64,000 bases of DNA from Pictodentalium vernedei (taxonomy: Eukaryota; Mollusca; Scaphopoda; Dentaliida; Dentaliidae): contig CM062294.1 of the NCBI GenBank assembly GCA_031216915.1, positions 388,545,217-388,609,216 on the forward strand, in the 5' to 3' direction. A program made the translations under genes and the position numbers. Of the stretch, positions 19,923 through 31,221 are shown one piece after another. The notes beneath the pieces are model-generated. The model made no database searches, was not told where the DNA came from, and worked only from the letters and a program-made list of their open reading frames with translations. Positions within the stretch are counted from its first letter, which is position 1; each line of letters starts with the position of its first letter.

Positions 19923-20989
19923 ATAGCAAAAAGGCTGGAGGGCCAAGGACATAGAGCAAGATGGAATACGCTCAATAATATAAAATAGAGTCATCCCCTC
20001 TAGGGAAAAAGAAGTAATAGGCCTTACATGTATCTTTCTTATTTATGATAAATTAGAAAGATACAACACCTTCTAAAATTGAGCATCATACATCCATGTA
20101 CTCTATTAATATCTAGTATAATCCTTATACTAATAATTTTTAAAGTAAGCCAATAAATAAAGTAAGTCTAGAGAATAGAGACTCTTTATACTCCTTAAAA
20201 GTGTCTGAGGATTGCATAATCATGTCCGTTGACACGTGCTATATTCAAAAGCTATACTTTAAAAACTAAGACTTGAATGAATTTTTAAAACATGAACTTC
20301 TCACTAAACAACCACCCCAATAACAGCTCAGAATTACTAACTCCGGAGGATGTATCCTTTTGTTTTCATAGTAAAACAGGTGACCCAAGGGAACACCCTC
20401 CCCCCCCCCCCTTTTTCTTGCCCTGGGTCAAATAACCCAGAGCGAAGAGGGCAACAGAACGGAGTCACTGCCGAAACAGACAGCCTACCTAGCTATAGTA
20501 GCAACTGTTAAGTGAATGACATTCTGAGCAGTAGATAATAGACCTAACAATAGAGGCCTCCAGAAATGGACTCAATATTTCTGAGATAAAAAATTCATGA
20601 ATGTGGATGGTTGAGCGCAATGAGCAGCCTTCAAAAATCTATAATAGCGACACTATTAATGTAAGCCCAAGATCTAAAAGAACTCTTACTTCATGAGCCG
20701 AAATCTCAAACACAACTGCTGAGTCAAAGATATACTATAAGCAGTATCGATAGTTAATTGAATCCATTAGCAATAGAATGGAGCGTAACGTCCTTCTAAT
20801 AGGCATCAAAGACAGAAGAAGTTTACGCCCGTAGTAATAAACAGATATCTGTTTATAAATACATAAACTCTAACCGGACAGAGTAAAGGCCTATGCCCGT
20901 ACGGAGACGGAAGGACCTTAATAACAATAGGTTCCGGATATTAGGAGCCTAACTCTTATGCAAAAATCCAACCTAAATAGTAAAGGAAG

Positions 20990-21571
20990 TAGTGATTCCG
21001 AAACTACGAAAGTGAAAATCATCCATCGATAGTGCATGAAACTCACTGACTCTTCAGTAAAAGAGAAGCCAACAGAATTACTGTCTAAAAGGTCAGAATT
21101 TGAAAACTACTGTTTCCAGAGGCTCAAATGATTACTTAGCTAAATAGGAACCGAAGTTAAATTCCATATAGGAATTTAATCTAATGATTCTAAGTCTATT
21201 TATCAAAAAGTTACTAACTGACTTAGATAAAGAGACATAAGACTCAATTGTAAACTATCATAGAGTGCATAGGTATGAGGTAACATAAACCTATAACCGT
21301 AATAATAACAGGCTGCAGTAGATCTTGTCAAACAAGTATACTAAAAAGTTGCAATGAGTAGTATGGAGGGATCAACAATATGAACATAGTGATCCCTACA
21401 CCAACGACGGAAGAGCCTCCACTTTAGCCGCATAGAAAAGCGAAGAAGAGGATCTCCTATAGTAAGAAATCGCGTCCAAAGCTCGTCCAGTACAATGCTT
21501 ACAAAGCAATACGGACCACACAACGGAATACGTGAAGGTTGCGACCTTGCGGGTTGTGATAAAGATGACAC
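20990..21571 (-). pseudogene. DIRS-2 tyrosine recombinase remnant
   Basis: The minus strand near 21571-21341 reads LLRFSMRLKWRLFRRWCRDH then VDPSILLIA, comparable to TYAAKWKVFCRWCSDH and DPSIAQIA of DIRS-1. Further down, DNA near 21030-21130 still aligns with the ARRVSELHALS region. Stops and shifts interrupt it throughout. Confidence 0.7.
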
Positions 21572-21719
21572 GATTTTACCCAGCGAAAAAAGATCCCCTC
21601 ATTAAGGAAGATTTCGCGTTAAGTCCCACAGTAGACATCAGAGTAAATTTACCCACGGTCTCTGTGAAGACTGAGATGCTATCAACAGAAATGTATTGTG
21701 GTTGTTTATCTTAGCAATA

Positions 21720-22390
21720 CCTGCTGAAACAACAGCGCCGGAGGATACACATTTCCTATCATTCCGTCCTATTAGATCAATAGAGCGTTAACAACATTAG
21801 CTCAGAGATCTGGACAAGCAAACACATACGTCTGCAATTGATTAGCAAGCTGTGTCGTAAATAAATTATCATTGGGCGCTCCCATTGATAGCAAATCTGA
21901 TTGAATACTTGTTTGTTGAGAGTCCATTCTGACGGCAACAAGCGACTCATAAGTGAACGGGAGTCCGGTAAAACAATCAGACGACCCGGAATATGATGGA
22001 CCGAAACAGAACTTGGTGTACTATAACAAACAGAAGGATTCTTTCCATTAAATTGAATAACGGAAACGAATGAGTGCCTCCCTGGTTCCGGAGATACGCC
22101 ACTACTGTCGAATTAATGGACAGGATTTGGACATGCGTTTCTGAATAATGTTCATCCAATGACATAAAGCAAGCCTAAAAAACATTATTCCGCGGAAGAT
22201 AAGTGCTTGCTTAGAGACTGCGGAACCCAAAGACCCTGGCACTTCGAATCCGTTGGGATCAATATTATATCCCAACCTGTTTGAATGGCCACCGTCATAA
22301 TTATAACACTCGGATCCGGCAACTGCAGTGGCACTCTCTGAGTCAACCACCGAATGTTTGCCCCAGTCTGAATCTCTTGCAACACTAGAT
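21720..22390 (-). pseudogene. DIRS-2 RNase H remnant
   Basis: The frame 22165-21977 contains INSTVVAYLRNQGGTHSFPL, matching the DIRS-1 DNSTVVAYIRNQGGTHS with the catalytic Asp changed to Asn. A second frame (22385-22185) holds NIRWLTQRVPLQLPD, like NIPWLTQGVPLDLPL. No intact domain remains. Confidence 0.7.
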
Positions 22391-22436
22391 AGACAAGAGA
22401 ACGTGTAAATCGAGCAATTAATGGATTGCTGAAAAG

Positions 22437-25145
22437 TTGCCGTCGAAGAGAAGCTTCTCCGAGAACGAAGCGACTCTGAGAGAGTTCTTCACCTTACTAT
22501 CCACGCGCATGGATGTAGCTAGGGCTGCGTCACGTCTAACCAACTCCAATCAGCCACTGAAGGGCGGAGTTATACGTGAACAAACTACTGCCCTCAAAAG
22601 AAATCACATTGAGGATAATATCCCGTAATTCTTTTCTTGAAGACGTAATGATAACACCTCAGTAAGGTGGATTACGTATGATAAAGCGTCTAAGTTAAGT
22701 CTACTAGACATCAATGTCGTTTCCAACATTGTGGTTGGAAAAGATATAGACGGCGAAAAAGAATATTTCCAGTCTTTAACCACGCCGTCTAGACGCATAA
22801 GAACTCTCGGTATGCCCTGCTCTGCCAAAATAAATTATTCGTAAAAATGATAAAAAGGCAGAAATGAGCATTGCGGACAAGAAACTAAACTATCATGCTT
22901 GGTAGCAGGCCTATATGCATATATAGCGTCGATAAATAATACACATGTTCTAATGACAATATTGGACTGTGTCGGTAAGTCAGGGGCAATGTCCCTGAAC
23001 CAATCCAAAATTCCGCGTCCAATGACGCTATAAGTCTCTTATCCAACATCGCAGCAATGTAGTCCGAAATAACAATCACTGGAAGATAATGCCAGAAGAT
23101 ATGAATGGCAGCTTCCGATGCTACGAAAGGGAAAACTCGAAATCTTTCGAATCCCTTTCGCCATCCTGTCGGACCCAAAAAAGCGTTCGGTCGTCCGTAC
23201 CTGATGCAACCGCGGACCGCACTGACCCAGCGCCGTCAGATAATTCCTGATTCGACTAAGAAACTGTCGATTGCTGGGATGCTGCGAAAAAACTGTGCTA
23301 ACTCGGTTAGCACGTCCATCACTGAGGCCTGTGGAGAAGCGGTCCTACAATGCATTGCCGCTAGAAGCTCTGTGATCGTTACCCCGTGCATACTACTAAT
23401 ATGCGAGCGAACGGAGTGTATAGGCCTCGTGTCCCTTGGCTACCGGATGGCGTGACCTATTTGCCGTGGAATCACTGAATGACGAAACTGATCAGATACT
23501 CGAGGTCACGTAGCCAATGTGCGGTCGTGTGCCCTGCTGTGAGGATGAGGAAGCATTATCGACAGTCTATCGGACTGTCAATATAACGGAGCGTCGTGAC
23601 CGACAGACATATGCTCCGAATGTAAAATATCTGAACCACAACATGCGGTCCCCTATGTTGTTGGACGAGAGAGGGACCTCTCTCACTCACAGCCCGGACG
23701 GATCTGGACAAGCCAGGAACCGGACTAACAGGCTTCCTCCGATCTGTCCTCAATCCGCCGTCACTGGGTGAGTACTAAAGTAATTATAGTGCTCGCATCA
23801 CCCAAATCTCTTTCCTAGACCGCAACGGACGAACCCGGCAGCCGAACCATTCGATGAATGTACGCTACACCGGGTGAACTAGCGAATGTCACTCCGTCGA
23901 TCCTACAAGAGACCTCATAGGCGATAGACATATTCCATGAGCACTTATTGCCGCTAGCTCTTCATTAACTATGACGACAGAGGCACACTTTTGAAAGACA
24001 TCTCCGTAACTTTGCGAACAAGAAACCAGAAATGCTTGGTAATAGCAAGCATATAATAATAATATATATAGCGTCGTTCAATAATTCGAAAGTTCGTGTG
24101 ACATTATTGGACTATGTCGGAACTGAGGGACGATGTCCCTGAACCGAACCAAAAATTTCTAAGTCCACCGACGCTATCAGTTTCTTATCCGGCATCGCAG
24201 CATTCTGGTCCGACGAAAGAAGCTGTAGAAGATCAAGTCAGATGACATACACAACAGCATATGTTGTTCCGAAAGGGAAAGCTCGAAATCCTCCAAATCC
24301 CTTTCGGTATCCCGTCGGACCGGATGAAATTTTCGGACGTCCGTACCCGCTTCCACGGAGCATCCCGACCCAGCATCGTCGGATAAAAAATATGCGACAG
24401 ATTCAGTTGATGCTGGGATGCTGCGATAAGCTGTGCTATTTAGGAAAGCATGTCCGTTCCCGAGGCCTGTGCAGTAGCGGTTTTATGATGCATTGCCGCC
24501 GGAAGCTCCGTGTACGTTGACTCCCGCACACTTTCCTATGCGAACGTCCGGAGTCTGCAGGCCTCGTGTCCCTGGCTACCGGATGGTGTGACCTGGTCGC
24601 CGATGATTCTCTGACTGGCGAAGCTGACTGGATATCCGAGGTCACGTAGCCAAGAGCGGTCGTGTGCGCTACCATGAGAATGAGGAAGCCTTATTGACAG
24701 TCTACTCCAGACTGCCTATATGTCAGAGCGTCCCGAGCGACGTACGTATGCTCCGAATGCGAAACATTTTGTACCACAACATCTGGGGCCAGATGTTGTT
24801 GTACGAGAGAGGGGCCTCTCTCGCTCGCCGTCCGGATGAACCAGAACGAGCTATGAACCGGACTAAAAGGCTTCCTCCATTCTCCCTCTAATCCGCCGTC
24901 ACTGAGTGTGCATTTGGTTGATTTATAGTGCTCGCATCACCCCAAAACTCCTTCTAGACCGCAACAGACGAACCCGGCTGCCGAACCATTCGATGAATGG
25001 ACGCTACACCGGGCGAGCTAGCAGACGTCAAAGGCCGTCGAACCTACTAGGGTTCTCTTAGGCAATTGGCGTATTTACATGAGCACTTTTCCGCTAGCCC
25101 TTCATTAATTGTGACGACGGAGGCACACTGTTGGAAGACATCACA
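22437..25145 (-). pseudogene. DIRS-2 gag remnant with 1.15-kb tandem duplication
   Basis: Two direct copies, about 22860-24000 and 24005-25145, share long stretches at roughly 75-80% by eye. Examples are GTCCCTGAACC, GCTGGGATGCTGCGA, GAGGTCACGTAGCCAA and GGAGGCACACT, offset by about 1142-1149 bp. The sequence corresponds to the gag of DIRS-A (3540-4560). The copies have diverged from each other, so this duplication is much older than the 486-bp one in DIRS-A. No continuous frame exists. Confidence 0.7.
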
Positions 25146-26276
25146 GATACATCACCCTAATCTTGATCGTCTGAAAATAGAAATTGATAAAGTAGAGTGA
25201 CCCTGCGGGGAAAGGACCGGAGTGTCCAATTCCCCACTAACATACCGTGACATACGCTTCCCATGTTGTCATCGAAATCATACGATACAGAACAGGAGTT
25301 AATGCGAGTACACTGACCACATATAGAATGATTATAAAAGTCAGAGGAAGACTTCCTCTTATTACAATTGATCAAAATCCTTTCAATGTGAAAAGAAAAC
25401 AAAGTCCTGGTACTCGCACCAACCCCTGGCAATCAAAATACATAATAATAATATGATCCATTAATATAGAAAAAATAATTGAAATCAAAATATTTTGAAA
25501 AAATATTTTTTCAGAACAGCCCAAGTTTCTGAAAAGTAACGTTGAGCCCCAATGGATCCCAAGCCTAAGTGTGGACAAAAATTTTAAAAATATTTTAAAC
25601 AATTTATTCAACACTTACGAACAATAATAATGTATCTAGTTATGATTAAAATAACATCAAGATATTATTTTCAAGAAATCCCCCCCTCACACAGAGGGCT
25701 GTTGTAAATGTAAACAATGAGTGTAAAAACACTAAAATAAGACTCCAGGCACCCAGGCCCGGAATCAGCTACCAAAAATACACTATCTGATGCAAAACAG
25801 AGACTTCCAGGGAAGAAACTGCAGAACATCAGATGGTAGATGCAGAACACAACGCCTAACCACCCGTAGGTGAAGACGTAAACATGGGGAAAGAACAGAA
25901 TTCATTCTGTTATTCAGCTAAAACTCCCAAGAAATTTTAGTAATAATAATTACAGAAACTATGACAGAAGCATGGGAGAATAGCAAGAGGGAACTTAAAG
26001 GAAAGGGAGAGAGGAAAACACTGAAAAAACAGTGTAACTAAATAACCAGAATGACAACAAAATGGCTGCTGCCTCGAAAATAGGTAACTTAACATAATTT
26101 CATTAAAAAAATTTTAAGTTACAGCCCTGATAACATTCTGTCACACATTTTTCCTCTCCTCCTTCTCTATCCTCCTTAGAATCACCATTTCACTAATATT
26201 TATGTGTCTGGCATCATTTAAACTGAGATTTACAAGCACAAAGATCAGTCAGATGTTAACTGATGAAGGGCCAAAC
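25146..26276 (-). other. DIRS-2 leader region
   Basis: AT-rich sequence between the gag remnant and the right ITR, with no coding signal. It probably represents the leader of the ancestral transcript plus later insertions. Confidence 0.4.
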
Positions 26277-26466
26277 TTAGAATGATTAATGGCGCCAATT
26301 TCGGAACGTCCTTGACACTGCGCATGCGCAGTAGAGGTGAAGGGTGGAGGGCCATTCAGGACATGTTTTCTTTGGTTTTAGATGCAAATTTTGGGGATTG
26401 GGGGGCAAAATTTGTGTTTGGCCCTATATTTTAAGAGTTAGCACCAGCTATGTCTGGGTCATTGGT
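26277..26466 (-). repeat. DIRS-2 right inverted terminal repeat
   Basis: Reverse complement of 19570-19759. It carries the NRF1-type palindrome at 26319-26330. The right-end-specific bases (ACAGTATAAAAA) follow to about 26479. Confidence 0.9.
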
Positions 26467-26479
26467 ACAGTATAAAAAA

Positions 26480-27592
26480 AATCCCGAGAGGATCACCGAT
26501 CCAATGTCGAGTTGTGACAGCACAAAAGTGGGTTTAATCATTATCAATTTATCATCCGGAAACCAATTGTTTACAATTTACTGTGTGAAGGGTCACTGTG
26601 ACCTTGACCTTTGACCTAGTGATTCCGAAATAAGGGCTCTTTCTTGCACCAATGCCAACCTACCTATAAGTTTCATGAACGTAGGTGGAACCATTGTCAA
26701 ATTATCATCTGGAAACCAATTGTTTACAATTTATTATGTTCAAGGTCACTGTGACCTTGGCCTTTGACCTAGCGAGTCCAAAATAAATAGGGGTCTTCCA
26801 CTCACCTAGGCCAACCTATCTATGAAGTTTCATGAATGTGGGTCAAACCATTATCAAGTTATCGTCCGGAAACCAATTGTTTATGATTTACTATGTTGAA
26901 GGTCACTGTGACCTTGACCTTTCACCTAGCAAGTCCAAAATAAATAGGGTTCTTCCGCTCACTGATGCCAACCTAACTATGAAGTTTCGTGAACTTGGGT
27001 CGAACCATTATCAAGTTATCATCCGGAAACCAATTGTTTTGATTTACTATGTTCAGGGTAACTGTGACCTTGACCTTTGATCTGGTGAGTCCAAGATCAA
27101 TAGAGTTCTTCCTCGCACCAAGGCCAACCCACCTATGAAGTTTCATGAATGTAGGTTGAACTACTATCAAGTTATCATCCGGAAAGGAATTGTTGCGATT
27201 TACTATGTTCAAGGTCACGTTGACCTTGACCTTTGACGTAGCGAGTCCAAAAACAATAGGGTTCTTCCCCTCACCAAGGCCAATCTACCTATGAAGTTTC
27301 ATGAATGTGAGTTGAACCATTATCAAGTTATCATCCGGAAACCAATTGTTTAAGATTTACTACGTTCAAGGTCACTGTGACCTTGACCTTCGACGTAGCA
27401 TGTCCAAAATCAATAGGGTTCTTCCTCCCACCAAGACCAACCTACGTATGAAGTTTAATGAATGTGAGTTGAACCACTATCAAGTTATCATCCGGAAACC
27501 AATTGTTTACGCCCGACCGCCCGCCCGCCCGCCCGCCCGCCCGCCATTCACCAAACTATAAGTCGAGTTTGACTTCGTCACAACTCGACTAA
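26480..27592 (+). mobile_element. Pearl/HINE-like element, 'GTCGAGTTGTGAC' family
   Basis: The left terminal motif GTCGAGTTGTGAC (26506-26518) and its inverse GTCACAACTCGAC (27577-27589) bound the element. The right motif also forms a hairpin with AGTCGAGTT at 27561. Inside are a 156-bp tandem core, then a (GCCC)n microsatellite at about 27511-27543. It abuts DIRS-2, so DIRS-2 may have inserted at its left edge. It has no coding capacity. Confidence 0.8.
26540..27508 (+). repeat. 156-bp tandem array, seven copies
   Basis: GGAAACCAATTGTTT (or a near variant) recurs at 26558, 26711, 26868, 27025, 27181, 27337 and 27493, a period of 153-157 bp. Each unit contains GGTCACTGTGACCTTGACCT, a nuclear-receptor-like palindrome, in most copies. 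Confidence 0.9.
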
Positions 27593-30136
27593 TATTCTGT
27601 TGTGAGATATCAAAAGAATGAAGTTACCTCCCCTTACTTATATATGAACAGATTCAGTACATGTCCAGCTGTGTATTTTGTCATCATTTTGAACCAACAG
27701 TGTTTTCCGCCCATTCCATCCACATGCAGAATTCAGTTACCCTCTCCGCCATCTCCCTCCCCCCCCCCCCACCTCCCACACACTTTTACAGGCAGCAAAT
27801 TAAGGGCAAGCGACAATGGTTCATGAAATTTTTTTTTTGCTTGTTAAAAGAATCAGCGATGAAAAAATGTGAGGAAATTATTTGTGACTATCGTGCAACT
27901 TATTGGCCTGTACAGATAGGCAGGCCTGCCCCTCTGGGGAGGTGGGGGGGGGATGGAGGGGGGTTCATCTTGCTTTTGGAGAAAGTGAATGCCACAGGGG
28001 ATGGGGAAGGGTGGGTGGGGCTCTCATTGTCCGAGAAGCAAAAATTGATAATTTTCCGTGCGGTTATCCCACAACTCATTACCAATGAAATAAGTTGAGT
28101 GGTGACTGCAAGAAAAATTCTCTCTTTTTTCTTCTCTGGCAATAACAGCCAGGTTCAGTGTCGATATGCCAATAACTGGGGAATGGACAGTGCAGATAAT
28201 TTTCCGGTGCCAACAATGTAGGTAGCGAACTGCCCACTGTTCATCTTGCACTTGGGAGAAAGTGAACGCAACAGAATTTACGGAGAATTGATCCACCAAT
28301 GCATACACAAGTAAATGCGCACACGTGAAAGGATTATTTTGTGGATGACATTATCCGAGATGCAAAAATCATAAAAAAATTTTCAAGCGGTTATCACACA
28401 GCAAAGTTGTGCTATCACCATCTGAAGATTTTTATAATTTTGAGACATTGAGAGAATGAAGCGGAATTTCACGACTTGATGACTGATAATTTGTCTGCAC
28501 TTGCTGTTGTGTTGAATTGCATGGAGAAAAAACACAATACCTCTTCTTCGAAGCTTCCTGTATCTTTCCATTTAACTTACCATATCTTCATCACAGATTA
28601 TTTCTCCTGAGTGAGTAATAACAAACACAGATGATATATATCTTTTAATAAGCATATTGAAAGTGTCAACAAAATACAGCTTTGTTCAAAATTAATTTTA
28701 TTTTTTATTAAAATACGAGTCATTACAATTTACACCACCCCACTCAGGCTGTGTCAATACTTAAGATGAATTTGCAAAAATAATTTATAAATTGGTATCA
28801 TTAATTAGAGCAGTTTTGGAAATTATTTCTTGGAAAATTTTGGTGCGTCAATACAAAAAGTGTGTCACTTCTTGGGATAAATATGGTATTCACACTTTTG
28901 TATTCAAGACAAAATTTTGCAACTGATGTTAACCCCCAGACAGGTTTTATGGATTCAACCCTTTGGTCAATCCTGTCCAAGATTTTTAAACAAAAATATT
29001 CAATGACATTATCGAATATGGCAAGATATCCATGTCACAGGTACCTGAAAGTCCTTTAGTATCGCCAAGAAAATGCTTTTATGAGACATACTGTTAGAAA
29101 GAGCTCCAAGAGCTCTTTCAAACAGTCTGTCACAAAATAGTACAAGATTAGTGTTAGTATAAGATTAGTTTAATGGACGATAATCCAGACATGACCTGGG
29201 GTATTCCAGGTTGACCTTATTTGAGTAGTCTAACATAGAACACAACAAGGGTTGAATACGGGGACAGAAATCAACTCAACGACCGGAGATGAATTTTTTC
29301 CTGTATTTCGTGGGTACCAGTGGTGTGTGCAAAAAACAGGAGACACTCTAACAAGGGGCTTTGATTCCTTATGATCCTTATGATCAGAGCACAAAAGCCT
29401 GTGAACAGAAAAATGTCATAGTAGTACAGAATAACTATTTTGAAAAGTGTTAAAGTAGAAGAAAATAGGATGTTAACATCAGCGTAAGAGACTGAGCATC
29501 AAATCAGGAGTCTCTCGGTGAAATCGGGACTTAACAGGTCTGGTTGCGTTCTACTTTTGAGGCAGTCAAGAAGAGGAGATTTGTTGTAATTAGGGTGTGT
29601 TCCACTGAACAAACACAAGCTAGCATTGAAAATAGACATAAATCTCTCCATGTACGAAGGGATGTCAAGAAGAGAATGAACTCAATTCACTAAGTAACAA
29701 ACCCACGATGCCTGACATAATCAGGCTAGTATGTATGATTAATCTCACCTACATAATCCATATATTTGCTAAGATGGTTCAGACCATGCATTTGGGATTA
29801 GATATATGACCACAGATGCAGCTACTCTACGATCCGATGCTTTGTTCTGAAGGTAAATCTATATCTTTAAACTTCAACCATTAAAGGCCAGGAGATCTTT
29901 CATACATTATTGCTACACCATGAGTTTATGTTCTGTGACTTTGCAGACTTGTCTAGAAACAACTCCCAAATGTAATGTTAGTTAAGTGTAAGTATATTTT
30001 ATTTGCCATAAATAAAGCGAACTGGATTGGTGTGAAAGTTATACAACTTATTGACAAATGCTCTCCTCATTTTTAGTTGAATATTCAATCAATTGTTTCA
30101 CAGTTGTCCATTTAGTTGTGTTAGGTAGAGGGATTA
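27593..30136 (-). other. Intron sequence with a diverged direct repeat and a hairpin
   Basis: Segments near 27960-28080 and 28235-28400 are diverged direct copies: GAGAAAGTGAA, TTATCCGAGATGCAAAAA against TGTCCGAGAAGCAAAAA, and GCGGTTATC. A strong hairpin with GAAAGAGCTC / GAGCTCTTTC arms lies near 29086-29125. No exon is recognised in the rest. Confidence 0.45.
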
Positions 30137-30260
30137 TGTTTTTATTGGTGTTTAAAGACACTTTCAGTACCTTTGGCTATATCATGGCCATAAAACAAGT
30201 GTAAAGTCAATTTCAGCCAATCGTTTGTATCAATGCTGTCTAATTCACAGGTTCACACTC
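30137..30260 (-). repeat. SINE tail-like fragment
   Basis: The DNA resembles the 3' part of the SINEs at 35401 and 37274 (TTTTATTGGTGTTTAAAGACACTT, related to the TGTCATTAAACCCC tail on the other strand). It also resembles 57175-57270 (GGCTATATCATGGCC against GGCTACATCATGACC). No head is visible. Confidence 0.4.
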
Positions 30261-30390
30261 AAGACACTGGTTACTGCGACCTATGATAAGAGAGGAATAC
30301 AACCTTTTTATCACTGAAAGAAGCATTGAACCACTTCCTAGAATTTCCAGAGGCAAAAGAAGATTAAAACTATAATAATCATACACTCAC

Positions 30391-30516
30391 TTTCACATTT
30401 GTTTTTGCCTTTTAGAAAATACCCATCACTACATATACACTTCGCTTTAAGATCCCGGGCTCCTCGTTCTGGGATACAAAAATGTTCACATGACAGTCCC
30501 ACGCATGGATTCTTCT
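30391..30516 (-). CDS. Exon of LDL-receptor-related protein: EGF-like module
   Basis: A 126-bp exon with an acceptor (TTTACAG, ending 30517) and a donor (GAAA|GTGAGT, intron from 30390), phase 1 on both sides. It encodes KNPCVGLSCEHFC, then AKCICSDGYFL and NKCE. Six cysteines in C-x4-C-x3-C...C-x-C...C order make an EGF-like domain of the type that follows each YWTD propeller in LRP receptors. The first spacing is short and lacks the usual NGG. It joins in frame to the propeller-end exon 34747-34564 upstream and to the next propeller exon 11917-11675 downstream. A symmetrical one-module exon fits LRP gene structure. Confidence 0.92.
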
Positions 30517-31221
30517 CTGTAAATGAAAAAAAAGCATTTTAGAGTCAATCACAACATTTTAGAGTTATTTACTTTCAACCATGATGGCATAATTCTGACT
30601 GGGCAGTTTTTAGTTTCTTAGAACAGGTGTCCCAAAACAAAGCATTCAGCTAAACTAGACAGTTCCATTCAATGGACTTACACACTGCTTTCAAGTCAAA
30701 GTTGGTTGTCAAAATGAGCAGCCAAAACCAAATGAAAACACAACAAAGTCACAATGTTAGCTTCGAAGAGAGTGGAATATAAAACTCCCATGATTTGCAT
30801 CTTTCTTCACAGTTTTCTAATAAGAGAAGTTCTAGATATTGAGAGTGGACCCTTCACCAAAGCTGAAATTGCTCATTCAATGAAGAAGGTCTTAATGGTA
30901 AGGCCCTTGGACTTGACAACATTCCACCAGAAGCACTGATGGCATATATACATCATCAACTTGACGACTGCGAGAATTAGAAAGGAATCCATCTGTTATC
31001 TTCACCAAACAAGATCTTTACAGAAATCATTTTCAAAAACCTAAGAGCAGTGTCAGAACCAATGATGGGAAGGAACATCCAAGACTCCAAGATTTTAGAG
31101 CGTACATCAACCAAATAGCAAGGCTCCAAATCATTAACAAACTGTTAATGGAAATCACATCTCTGTATCAACTATCACCTTCAAAATGGCATTTGACATG
31201 ACAGATAGCAAAACAATACAC
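30517..31221 (-). other. Intron sequence
   Basis: No exon or named repeat is recognised between the EGF exon and the tandem-core element at 31222. Confidence 0.45.

Larger units (their letters stand above)
19531..26479 (-). mobile_element. DIRS-2: structurally bounded but coding-dead DIRS element
   Basis: Inverted terminal repeats of 190 bp (19570-19759 and 26277-26466) enclose about 6.5 kb. An internal complementary region at about 19840-19922 joins the inverse of the left end (starting GTTAAAAAATTTATAG) to the inverse of the right end. On the minus strand, worn pieces of gag, RNase H and recombinase occur in the DIRS order, but none is intact and the RT catalytic core is missing. RNase H sequence (to about 22390) meets gag sequence (from about 22437) directly. 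The gag part is present as two diverged tandem copies. The terminal repeats look identical although the interior is ruined, which suggests a non-autonomous element moved in trans. Confidence 0.85.
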
